Source of the DNA: Rubrobacter sp.
GTDB lineage: Bacteria; Actinomycetota; Rubrobacteria; Rubrobacterales; Rubrobacteraceae
DNA length: 10,827 nucleotides
Reading direction: 5' to 3'
Assembly: GCA_016781885.1 (NCBI GenBank)
Contig: JADDPM010000072.1
Location: 1 to 10,827 of the forward strand
The translations under genes were made by a program, and so were the position numbers. The notes beneath the pieces are model-generated. The model ran no database searches and had not been told where the DNA came from. It saw only the letters and a program-made list of their open reading frames with translations. The first letter of the stretch is position 1. Every line of letters starts with the position of its first letter. Of this stretch, positions 6,026-10,827 are shown in pieces.

Positions 6026-6693
6026 TACCTAACGCGGGAGGGCTGCTCTGCAGAAGGTCCCATTCCCGCTAGGAGGACGAAGCCCATCCAGGCTATCGCT
6101 CCGAAGAAGAGAATATCGGAAGCTACGCCCACGGACTGCACGACACTGCCGCCGCCGCCAGGGCCTCCTCCAGACAGGAGGTTGAGCAACAAGGCAACCA
6201 CTGCGCCAGCTATGAGCAGTAAAGCAGCCAGGCGAGGGTAAATCCTCGCCCGCAGGACAGCCACTCCGAACAGAATCCATCCTAGATTAACTAGCACGAA
6301 GGACAATAAGCTGCCGAAGATAACCACCCCCGGCGGTTCTGAGTCAAACAATTCGGGGGCGCTAATCGCAATGGCCGGTGAGACGAAGGAATCAGCCCAG
6401 ATGGCACCCTGGGCTAACACCCCGCCGAAAAAGGCAACTAGGAAAGCGATTAACCCTAAGACTCCCATAGCCTCCGGCCGGCCAGCGTAGAGACCTACCA
6501 AGCCCAGCAATACCAGTGGCCCGCCGACCAGAAGGAGTGCGGAAGTAAGGTAGAAGCCGAACGAGGTGAAGAATTCGCTAGGGCTTGCATCAAAGTCCGC
6601 CGTCAACAGGTCTATGAGGTCAGCGATTATGAACAGCGCCGCGCCCAGTATGGCTCCCAAGCCGCACCACCGGATAAGGTTGCCAGATGACAT
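6025..6693 (-). CDS. Polytopic membrane protein of unknown function
   Basis: A 222-residue protein with six or seven hydrophobic helices: GLGAILGAALFIIADLIDLL, FYLTSALLLVGGPLVLLGLV, LGLIAFLVAFFGGVLAQGAI, SLLSFVLVNLGWILFGVAVL, LAALLLIAGAVVALLLNLL and ILFFGAIAWMGFVLLAG. A glycine-rich extracytoplasmic or cytoplasmic loop (SGGGPGGGGSV) lies before the last helix. I know similar anonymous membrane proteins from Actinomycetota and Chloroflexota but no assigned function. The start is the ATG at 6693 (MSSGNLIRWCG), where AAGGGA lies upstream at a normal distance. An in-frame ATG at 6720 would overlap that signal. It is convergent with the ZIP gene and has no same-strand partner nearby. Confidence 0.75.
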   Translation of the reverse strand: MSSGNLIRWCGLGAILGAALFIIADLIDLLTADFDASPSEFFTSFGFYLTSALLLVGGPLVLLGLVGLYAGRPEAMGVLGLIAFLVAFFGGVLAQGAIWADSFVSPAIAISAPELFDSEPPGVVIFGSLLSFVLVNLGWILFGVAVLRARIYPRLAALLLIAGAVVALLLNLLSGGGPGGGGSVVQSVGVASDILFFGAIAWMGFVLLAGMGPSAEQPSRVR

Positions 6694-6785
6694 ATAGTTT
6701 CCCTTTCCATGAGAATCCACTTGTGATAATCATTGCACACAGCCAAGCCTGGCGCACCCGGAGAAGAGCTTGTGCCTGCCATGTT

Positions 6786-6811
6786 GGCTGCCCCGTTACC
6801 TCTATTCACCG
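6786..6811 (+). repeat. Dispersed repeat, copy 3
   Basis: Matches 19-44 at 25 of 26 bases. It continues straight into the MITE-like element at 6823, and from 6802 the sequence is also like 9004-9024 (19 of 21 bases), which leads into the cargo insertion sequence. The copy lies upstream of the minus-strand membrane gene, about 95 bases from its start. Confidence 0.6.
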
Positions 6812-6822
6812 GATTGCCGCTA

Positions 6823-6963
6823 GAGACTGTCTGATAAATCCGAATAGGCTTCCATATGAGACCCACGACTTACCAAAACAGGGTGAAGAAGCTCTATCTT
6901 GCCGCTTTGAGCCACCAAAGAAGCGTCATCAAGAACCCCTCCAGCTATTTATCAGACAGTTTC
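6823..6963. mobile_element. MITE-like element with IS-type termini
   Basis: Left end gagactgtctgataaat (6823-6839) and right end atttatcagacagtttc (6947-6963) are inverted copies matching at 16 of 17 positions. The first ten bases resemble the terminal repeat of the insertion sequence at 9025 (gagaccgtct). The 107 bases between have no transposase, so this would be a non-autonomous derivative that can be moved in trans. A TA lies to the left (6821-6822), but none remains on the right. It lies in the 357-base gap between two minus-strand membrane genes (6694-7050), which otherwise shows nothing I can name. Confidence 0.6.
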
Positions 6964-7050
6964 GATGTTCAAGTTCTCGGAAACTCAGCGGAGAAGTGTA
7001 CAGGAAGATCCTTCTCTATGCTCTCATGTTCGGCGTCTCCTACCTCCCTA

Positions 7051-7758
7051 CTACCCACCTGTATACCGCACCATCGGATGGCCCATCAGAGCGTAGAGAA
7101 AAAGGATAATGCCCGTCATTTCCAAAAGCTCTTCAATGGTCTGTAGCGCAAAGACGGCTATATGGGCCATGCCATGCAGAGATACCTGAAGGCCACCAAG
7201 CATCTCTAGGCCCAAAGAACCCGAGATATAAAGAGCCCCAGCCACCATGAATAGTCGCCGGGTTTGCGCAGGGAGATAAAACAGGAACTTCAGGTATACT
7301 AACACAAATACGAGCACGAAAGCTCCTCCGGGTATGACCCACGCGAAGAGGAGAAGGCCTCCAGTGTTTAATAAGGACTGCATCGGGACTATAAACGACT
7401 CGTGGACCGCAATTGACTCATCTAAGGATAGTAGAGCGAAGATGATCGACAGAGTGAACCAGTGAAGCTTGTAGCGCTCGCCAGCCCTTTTAACGCCGGA
7501 AGCGATCACCGCGAGCAAAATGGAGCAAGAAAGAAGCAAGGAAGAGGAGAACCATGCTGGGATGGTCTCTTCCCCATCGACGTTCAATTTTGCTAACAAA
7601 TACGCGAGGTCGAACCCGTAGAGCTGGGAAGGAAACGTCCACGGGGACATCCATCTAAGGTAGTGGATAGCGAAGCTTGTGAGGCACAAGCTCAGTGCCA
7701 TTACCAACAATACGCCCAAGATCACTCTGGCAAACTTCTTAGAAATTGATACATTCAT
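7051..7758 (-). CDS. Membrane protein with SLDESIAVHE and EELLEMTG motifs, unknown function
   Basis: A 235-residue protein with about six membrane helices: RVILGVLLVMALSLCLTSFA, SSSLLLSCSILLAVIASGV, WFTLSIIFALLSLDESIAVH, FAWVIPGGAFVLVFVLVYLK, LFMVAGALYISGSLGLEMLG and a final helix ending GIILFLYALMGH. Acidic and histidine residues are embedded in helices 3 and 6 (SLDESIAVHE, TIEELLEMTG) and SLGLEMLGG in helix 5. This pattern recurs in an uncharacterised bacterial membrane family and suggests an intramembrane metal or proton site. The start at 7758 (MNVSISKK) gives a normal cytoplasmic N-terminus. The upstream sequence offers only a weak AGAG. It starts 31 bases after the GT-C-like gene ends, so the two are probably one operon. 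Confidence 0.7.
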   Translation of the reverse strand: MNVSISKKFARVILGVLLVMALSLCLTSFAIHYLRWMSPWTFPSQLYGFDLAYLLAKLNVDGEETIPAWFSSSLLLSCSILLAVIASGVKRAGERYKLHWFTLSIIFALLSLDESIAVHESFIVPMQSLLNTGGLLLFAWVIPGGAFVLVFVLVYLKFLFYLPAQTRRLFMVAGALYISGSLGLEMLGGLQVSLHGMAHIAVFALQTIEELLEMTGIILFLYALMGHPMVRYTGG

Positions 7759-7789
7759 CTCTAAAGCCAAGATTATGACTACACATGCA

Positions 7790-8941
7790 TCAGATGTTAC
7801 CACACCCCTCGGCCCCGTCTGCGGTAGCCAGGCGACACCGCTTGCGCACAAAATGCCCCCCTACGAACGTCGCCACCAGGTAGAGCAAGAACAATGGCGC
7901 CTGATACTTGAGGGCCTCCTTGTAGCCGTATGCCCAAAGGTTCGCGGCGAGCATCAGTAGCGGCAAGGGGACGAGAAGGCGCTGCTCGACCGAGGCGAGT
8001 CTCGCTATCTCTCGCAACCCGAAGGCGGAGAGCACGGCGACCACCGGGAAGCCGAAGACCAGCAACCTCTCGTTGTTGACGGCGAACAGGAGCTGCGAGT
8101 AGACGAGCATGACGAAAGGCAAGAATCGCAAGGCCAATCGTCGGCCCTGCTCGCCAACAAGGGCGAAGAGGGGTAGGACGCAGCCGCCTATGCCAAACGC
8201 CCAGAAGGTTAAAGGCCCAAGAAGGGTTGTGACCGTTAGCCCTTCGAGCCGCTGCCTACCGAGGGTCGCCAAGAGGTCGAGGTAGGAATAGACGCTCTCG
8301 GACGGTATCGAGAGGCGAAGCGCCAGCAGGGCCAGCATCGCCGGAACCCCCAGGAGGGCGGCCCTCTTCAACGCCTCAAGATCGAAGAGTCGACGGGCCT
8401 CGAGGCCGTAGAAGAGAGCGAGAGCGAAGATCGCGGCTTCCTTGTTCAGGGCCCCCACAAAGAGCAGTCCGGCGAACCATGCGAGCCTCCTAGACGCGGC
8501 TGCCCAGAACGAGAAGGCCAAGAGGAAGAAGGCCAAGGGGTCGGTCAGCCAGAAGTCAAACAGCACGAACTCAGTCGCAAAGCTCAACGAGAAGAACGAG
8601 AGCATACCAGCAAGCGAGAGGGCACCCGAAAGGCCCAGCTGTCGCAGGGCGTAGTAGAGCGCCACCCCTGTCACCGAGAGGCAAAAGAAGGTCAGGGCGC
8701 GGAATCCGGTCTCCGTGTCGAACGGGAGGGCCTTGACCAAGGCCGGGGTCAGTACGCGTCTATTGAAGGGGGCTTCCGGGTATTCAAGCCGGTCGCTTTC
8801 GGCCATCGCGATGTACGCGTAATGGTCCCCGGGCTGCGAGAAGCCCGGGTTGTCGCGGGTCATCGGATCGGTCCTAAAAAACGCTAAGGCGGTCAGGGAC
8901 AGCGCCAAAACACAAAGACTCAAAAAGCGGAGGGCGGCCAT
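7790..8941 (-). CDS. GT-C-like polytopic membrane protein (probable glycosyltransferase)
   Basis: A 383-residue protein with about ten membrane helices. After the first helix (FLSLCVLALSLTALAFF) comes an extracytoplasmic loop with acidic residues and the pattern DHYAYIAMAE followed by PEAPFNRRVLTPALVKALP. This D-x-Y...R-x-L-x-P layout is typical of GT-C-fold enzymes that take a polyprenyl-phosphate sugar donor. Further helices include LFDFWLTDPLAFFLLAFSFW and LNKEAAIFALALFYGLEARR (a membrane-edge N-K-E as in related proteins), and a late FAVNNERLLVFGFPVV. The sugar and acceptor are unknown. The ATG at 8941 has no Shine-Dalgarno. A TTG at 8986 with GAGG eight bases upstream adds 15 residues and may be the real start. 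It probably heads an operon with the membrane gene at 7758-7051. Confidence 0.7.
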   Translation of the reverse strand: MAALRFLSLCVLALSLTALAFFRTDPMTRDNPGFSQPGDHYAYIAMAESDRLEYPEAPFNRRVLTPALVKALPFDTETGFRALTFFCLSVTGVALYYALRQLGLSGALSLAGMLSFFSLSFATEFVLFDFWLTDPLAFFLLAFSFWAAASRRLAWFAGLLFVGALNKEAAIFALALFYGLEARRLFDLEALKRAALLGVPAMLALLALRLSIPSESVYSYLDLLATLGRQRLEGLTVTTLLGPLTFWAFGIGGCVLPLFALVGEQGRRLALRFLPFVMLVYSQLLFAVNNERLLVFGFPVVAVLSAFGLREIARLASVEQRLLVPLPLLMLAANLWAYGYKEALKYQAPLFLLYLVATFVGGHFVRKRCRLATADGAEGCGNI

Positions 8942-9003
8942 GAACGGTAGTATACAGACGGAAGTAGCGGATGAGGCTCCTGGCAAGGGCGTATCCTCAG
9001 GTA

Positions 9004-9024
9004 CTATTCAACAGATTGCCGCTA
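9004..9024 (+). repeat. Left outer flank shared by the cargo IS and the MITE-like element
   Basis: These 21 bases match 6802-6822 at 19 positions and lie outside the inverted repeat that starts at 9025. They end in gattgccgcta, with the last TA serving as the likely duplicated target of the insertion sequence. Confidence 0.6.
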
Positions 9025-9039
9025 GAGACCGTCTGAAAA
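9025..9039 (+). repeat. Left terminal inverted repeat of the cargo IS
   Basis: gagaccgtctgaaaa is the exact reverse complement of 10661-10675. The first base of the match can be extended outward through the TA dinucleotide, giving 17 bases in total. Confidence 0.8.
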
Positions 9040-9122
9040 CTCGGCGAGGTAAAGAGTTCCTAGACGGGATAACCTAGCTTGAGTACCGTCGGAGTCCTGC
9101 AGAGAAGAAAGGGGACTGCCTG

Positions 9123-9722
9123 ATGGACACGATGGGAGCCGACCTCCGTGGCTTGCTGGCCGAGTTGCACGAGCGGGGCCAAGAGCACGACGCCCGCCAG
9201 GAGCGGCATGGCGACAGGCTGCGCAACCTTGAACCCGAGACCGCCACGCTCGTCTCCGTCCTCGTCCGTAGCGGCGGACGCAAGCGCGTCCTGGAGATAG
9301 GCACCTCCAACGGCTACTCCACCATCTGGCTTGCCTGGGCGGTCCGCGCGACCGGCGGGCGGGTGACCAGCGTGGAGATGGACCCGGGGAGGCAGGCTCA
9401 GGCAGACTAGAACCTGCGCCGTGCCGGCGTGCGCGACCTCGTCGACCTGAGGCTCGGGGATGCCACCGAAATCGTCGAGGATCTGCCCGGACCGTTCGAT
9501 CTGGTGTTCTTCGACGCCGACAGGGTGAGCGCGCCGGCGCAGCTCCGTCTGCTCGTCCCGAAGCTCGTCCCCGACGCCATGGTCCTCGCCGACAACGTGC
9601 TTTCGCATCCGGAGGAGATCGGCGGGTACCTCGAGGCGCTGGAGGAGTTGCCCGGGTTCGACCGGCTCGTCGTCCCGGTGGGCAAGGGCCTGAGCATCGC
9701 TTACAGGGGGACTCCCGGGTAG
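9123..9722 (+). pseudogene. Class I SAM-dependent O-methyltransferase, interrupted by an in-frame TAG; IS passenger
   Basis: The frame encodes a small catechol-O-methyltransferase-like (Methyltransf_24 / YrrM-type) enzyme. Motif I, VLEIGTSNGYSTIWLA, lies at residues 56-71. The ribose-binding acidic residue is in VTSVEMDPGR (81-90). Codon 96 (9408-9410) is TAG, and the frame then runs on as NLRRAGVRDL, LGDATEIVEDLPGPFDLVFF with the metal/substrate Asp motif FFDAD, VLADNV and PVGKGLSIA to a TAG at 9720-9722. In relatives the position is usually Glu or Lys (ADENLRRAG), so GAG-to-TAG is the simplest origin. AAAGGGGA just upstream supports the ATG at 9123. The truncated 95-residue product would lack most of the Rossmann fold. 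The gene is inside the IS and converges on the transposase gene. Confidence 0.85.
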
Positions 9723-9724
9723 AG

Positions 9725-9762
9725 GGCGTCGCTGACGCCGGGCCTCCGGGCTGAACGTCAGC
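9725..9762. terminator. Tandem hairpins between the methyltransferase and transposase genes
   Basis: GGCGTC (9725-9730) pairs with GACGCC (9734-9739) around a three-base loop. GCTGA (9750-9754) pairs with TCAGC (9758-9762) around another three-base loop, the second covering the transposase stop codon. They fill the 35-base gap between two convergent genes and may end transcription from both sides. There is no T-run. Confidence 0.4.
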
Positions 9763-10630
9763 CGGACGCCAACCGCCTGACCATGAGCCGCGTCATAGCC
9801 GCGTGGACGAAGGCCTCGCCCGTCGAGCACAAACGCTCGTGGTCCTTCGCCATCCTGCGGTTGTGGCTTATCCAGGCGAAGGTGCGCTCCGCCACCCATC
9901 GGCGGGGCAGCTTCTCGAAGGCCGGGCGCCTGGGCAGCTTGCCGAGGTCCATGCGGCGCCCTTCCTTGAACCACTCCCTCGCCCAGATCTTGAGAACCTT
10001 CTCGGGAGGTGGCTTGGGAGTGCGGTTCACGACCTCCACCTCCACGCCGAGCGAGCGCTCGGCCCACTCTTTGCCCCGGCCCCGGTAGCCGGCGTCCACC
10101 CACAAGTAAGAGAGGCGCGGGAGGCGGTCCCGCGCGGGATCGAGCAGGCGCTTTATGCCGTCCTGGTCTGGGACCTTCGCGCTGTGGACTTTGACCTCGA
10201 CCAGGAGCCCTTCGGTGTCGACGAGGATGTGCCTCTTACGACCGCGGACCTTCTTGCCGCCGTCGAAGCCCCGGGCCTCGCCGCCGACCCCGGTCGTCTT
10301 CACGGACTGCGCGTCGACGATGCCCGCACTCGGCTCGGAGTGGCGACCCAGCTTCTCCCTCAGCCTCCGCCGCATAGCACGGTTCATCCGCTCCCAGGTG
10401 CCGTCGAGCCTCCACCTCCTGAAGTAATGGAACACGGTCTTCCACGGCGGGAAGTCCCTTGGCAGCATCCGCCACTGGCACCCGCTCTTCAGCACGTAGA
10501 AGACGGCGTCGAGGATCTCGCGCGGGCTGCGGAGCCTCGGTCTGCCACGCTTCCTCGGGGCCGGGAGGAGCGATTCTAGAAGATCCCACTCGTGGTCGGT
10601 AAGGTCGCTCGGGTACCTTCTGCTTGCCAT
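9758..10630 (-). CDS. IS5-family DDE transposase (IS427/IS1031-like)
   Basis: A complete 290-residue transposase. The N-terminal domain (about residues 5-95) has LTDHEWDLLESLLPAP, KRGRPRLRSPREILDAVFYV and CQWRMLPRDFPPWKTVFHYF, which is the DUF4096-type DNA-binding region. The catalytic core has D106 in GIVDAQSVKTTG, D179 in YLWVDAGYRG and E248 in RRWVAERTFAWISHNRRMAK, with the Y-(2)-R-like context of IS5. KKVRGRKRHILVDTEGLL between them is also diagnostic. A segment of about 25 residues around 212-240 (KVLKIWAREWFKEGRRMDLG) makes it slightly longer than typical single-ORF members. The ATG at 10630 gives the standard MASRRYPSDLTD start. No frameshift is needed. It may act on its own termini and on the related MITE-like ends at 6823-6963. 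Confidence 0.93.
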   Translation of the reverse strand: MASRRYPSDLTDHEWDLLESLLPAPRKRGRPRLRSPREILDAVFYVLKSGCQWRMLPRDFPPWKTVFHYFRRWRLDGTWERMNRAMRRRLREKLGRHSEPSAGIVDAQSVKTTGVGGEARGFDGGKKVRGRKRHILVDTEGLLVEVKVHSAKVPDQDGIKRLLDPARDRLPRLSYLWVDAGYRGRGKEWAERSLGVEVEVVNRTPKPPPEKVLKIWAREWFKEGRRMDLGKLPRRPAFEKLPRRWVAERTFAWISHNRRMAKDHERLCSTGEAFVHAAMTRLMVRRLASG

Positions 10631-10660
10631 GCGGCTGAGCGTAACTGGAGGCCCGCGCCT

Positions 10661-10675
10661 TTTTCAGACGGTCTC
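10661..10675 (-). repeat. Right terminal inverted repeat of the cargo IS
   Basis: ttttcagacggtctc, the exact inverse of 9025-9039, lies 30 bases upstream of the transposase start, where the promoter of the gene is expected. TA follows at 10676-10677. Confidence 0.8.
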
Positions 10676-10678
10676 TAA

Positions 10679-10695
10679 GATGTCTTCTCGGAAAC
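10679..10695 (+). repeat. Right outer flank shared with the MITE-like locus
   Basis: gatgt (10679-10683) and ttctcggaaac (10685-10695) recur outside the right end of the MITE-like element, at 6964-6968 and 6974-6984. The only difference in layout is a gap of one base here and five there. Confidence 0.55.
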
Positions 10696-10783
10696 CCGTA
10701 TACAAAATTCCGCATAGAGACTCTCCACGCAAGCTGCCACAAGGTGATCATGGGGTCGTGATACTTTGCAGGCTACACTGAGT

Positions 10784-10827
10784 GTGGTGGTGGCGAATAA
10801 AGATCCAGCGGGAGGCATGAGCTTCCC
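10784..10827 (+). CDS. Possible gene start cut by the window edge
   Basis: A frame beginning with GTG codons at 10784, 10787 and 10790 is open to the edge and reads VVANKDPAGGMSF. No clear Shine-Dalgarno sequence precedes it. A GGGAGG at 10810-10815 is too close to the ATG at 10817. With so few codons the call is little more than a guess. Confidence 0.15.
   Translation, partial: MVVANKDPAGGMSF

Larger units (their letters stand above)
9025..10675. mobile_element. IS5-family (IS427/IS1031-like) insertion sequence carrying an O-methyltransferase gene
   Basis: The element is 1651 bp with perfect 15-bp inverted ends (gagaccgtctgaaaa) and TA on both sides (9023-9024, 10676-10677), as in IS427-group elements that duplicate TA. 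The transposase gene lies on the minus strand, starting 45 bases inside the right end, the usual place. The left end lies about 730 bases beyond the transposase stop, much further than in ordinary members of about 850-1000 bp. The extra length is filled by a methyltransferase gene in convergent orientation. No inverted-repeat copy is visible between 9722 and 9758, so the nearest left end is the distal one. I infer a transporter-type IS with a passenger gene. A chance second terminus or an eroded composite are alternatives. Confidence 0.65.

Noticed and set aside
6723..6740. Fur- or CRP-like sequence (gtgataatcattgcacac) upstream of the membrane gene
   Set aside because: Only about half of a Fur box matches and the outer TGTG/CACA pair has the wrong spacing for CRP. 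It is not supported by any nearby iron or catabolic gene.
1605..9410. Two conserved genes each broken by a single TAG, suggesting amber recoding or suppression
   Set aside because: TAG is also the normal stop of several apparently intact genes here (GST, HicB-like, the 116-aa gene, the membrane gene ending at 7051), so wholesale reassignment would extend them. No pyrrolysine or selenocysteine context or suppressor tRNA is visible. Independent nonsense mutations are simpler.
9060..10103. 347-codon minus-strand open frame across the methyltransferase and transposase genes
   Set aside because: Composition is Arg/Gly/Pro-rich nonsense typical of GC-rich antisense frames. Both overlapped genes have clear families in other frames.
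9803..10579. 258-codon plus-strand frame antisense to the transposase
   Set aside because: Shadow of the transposase gene with no start signal or recognisable domain.
1..10827. CRISPR array, tRNA, rRNA or riboswitch
   Set aside because: I saw no regularly spaced repeats, no tRNA cloverleaf with a conserved T-arm, no rRNA-like stretch and no recognisable riboswitch core on either strand, judged by eye only.

Overview
The window looks like an accessory, decaying stretch of a high-GC bacterial chromosome. Arg codons AGG/CGG and some ATA Ile codons are frequent in the real genes, and many of the proteins (YfcG-type GST, LACTB2-like hydrolase, His-poor ZIP transporter) resemble those of Actinomycetota. 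A Rubrobacter-like thermotolerant actinomycete is my best guess, but this is inference from codon use and protein feel, not from a marker gene. There are no rRNA or tRNA genes, no CRISPR array and no phage module.

Layout. 1-310 is non-coding and holds a dispersed repeat plus a 19-bp imperfect inverted repeat that runs into the stop codon of a glutathione S-transferase (311-1009, minus). Divergently, a HIT-family nucleotide hydrolase gene (1317-1751) is cut by one in-frame TAG just after its histidine triad. A short gene remnant follows, then a promoter-like site and an orphan HicB-like antitoxin gene (2170-2403). A 116-aa protein of unknown function (2840-3190, minus) and an intact metallo-beta-lactamase-fold hydrolase (3461-4156) come next. 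A 200-bp intergenic region with four CCGGTCA half-sites separates the hydrolase from a ZIP-like membrane gene broken by three single-base deletions (4362-5099) and an intact ZIP metal transporter (5218-5949). The minus strand then carries a polytopic membrane protein (6025-6693) and a two-gene operon of a GT-C-like membrane protein and a second membrane protein (8941-7790, then 7758-7051).

Mobile DNA. The right end holds the most interesting object: an IS5-family (IS427/IS1031-like) transposase gene (9758-10630, minus) and, tail to tail with it, a class I SAM-dependent O-methyltransferase gene (9123-9722, with one in-frame TAG). Both lie between perfect 15-bp inverted repeats (9025-9039 and 10661-10675) flanked by TA. 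This reads as a cargo-carrying insertion sequence of 1651 bp. A 141-bp MITE-like element with nearly the same termini lies at 6823-6963. Unexpectedly, the sequences outside the termini are also alike at both loci, as if both elements entered copies of the same dispersed repeat, or as if the true mobile unit is larger than the inverted repeats suggest.

How genes work together. Few pathway links are visible. The ZIP-like pseudogene and the ZIP gene form a metal-transport pair sharing an upstream region with possible operator repeats. The GT-C protein and its downstream membrane partner are probably co-transcribed. Two nonsense mutations, one triple-frameshift gene, a possible gene remnant and two mobile elements in under 11 kb point to relaxed selection.
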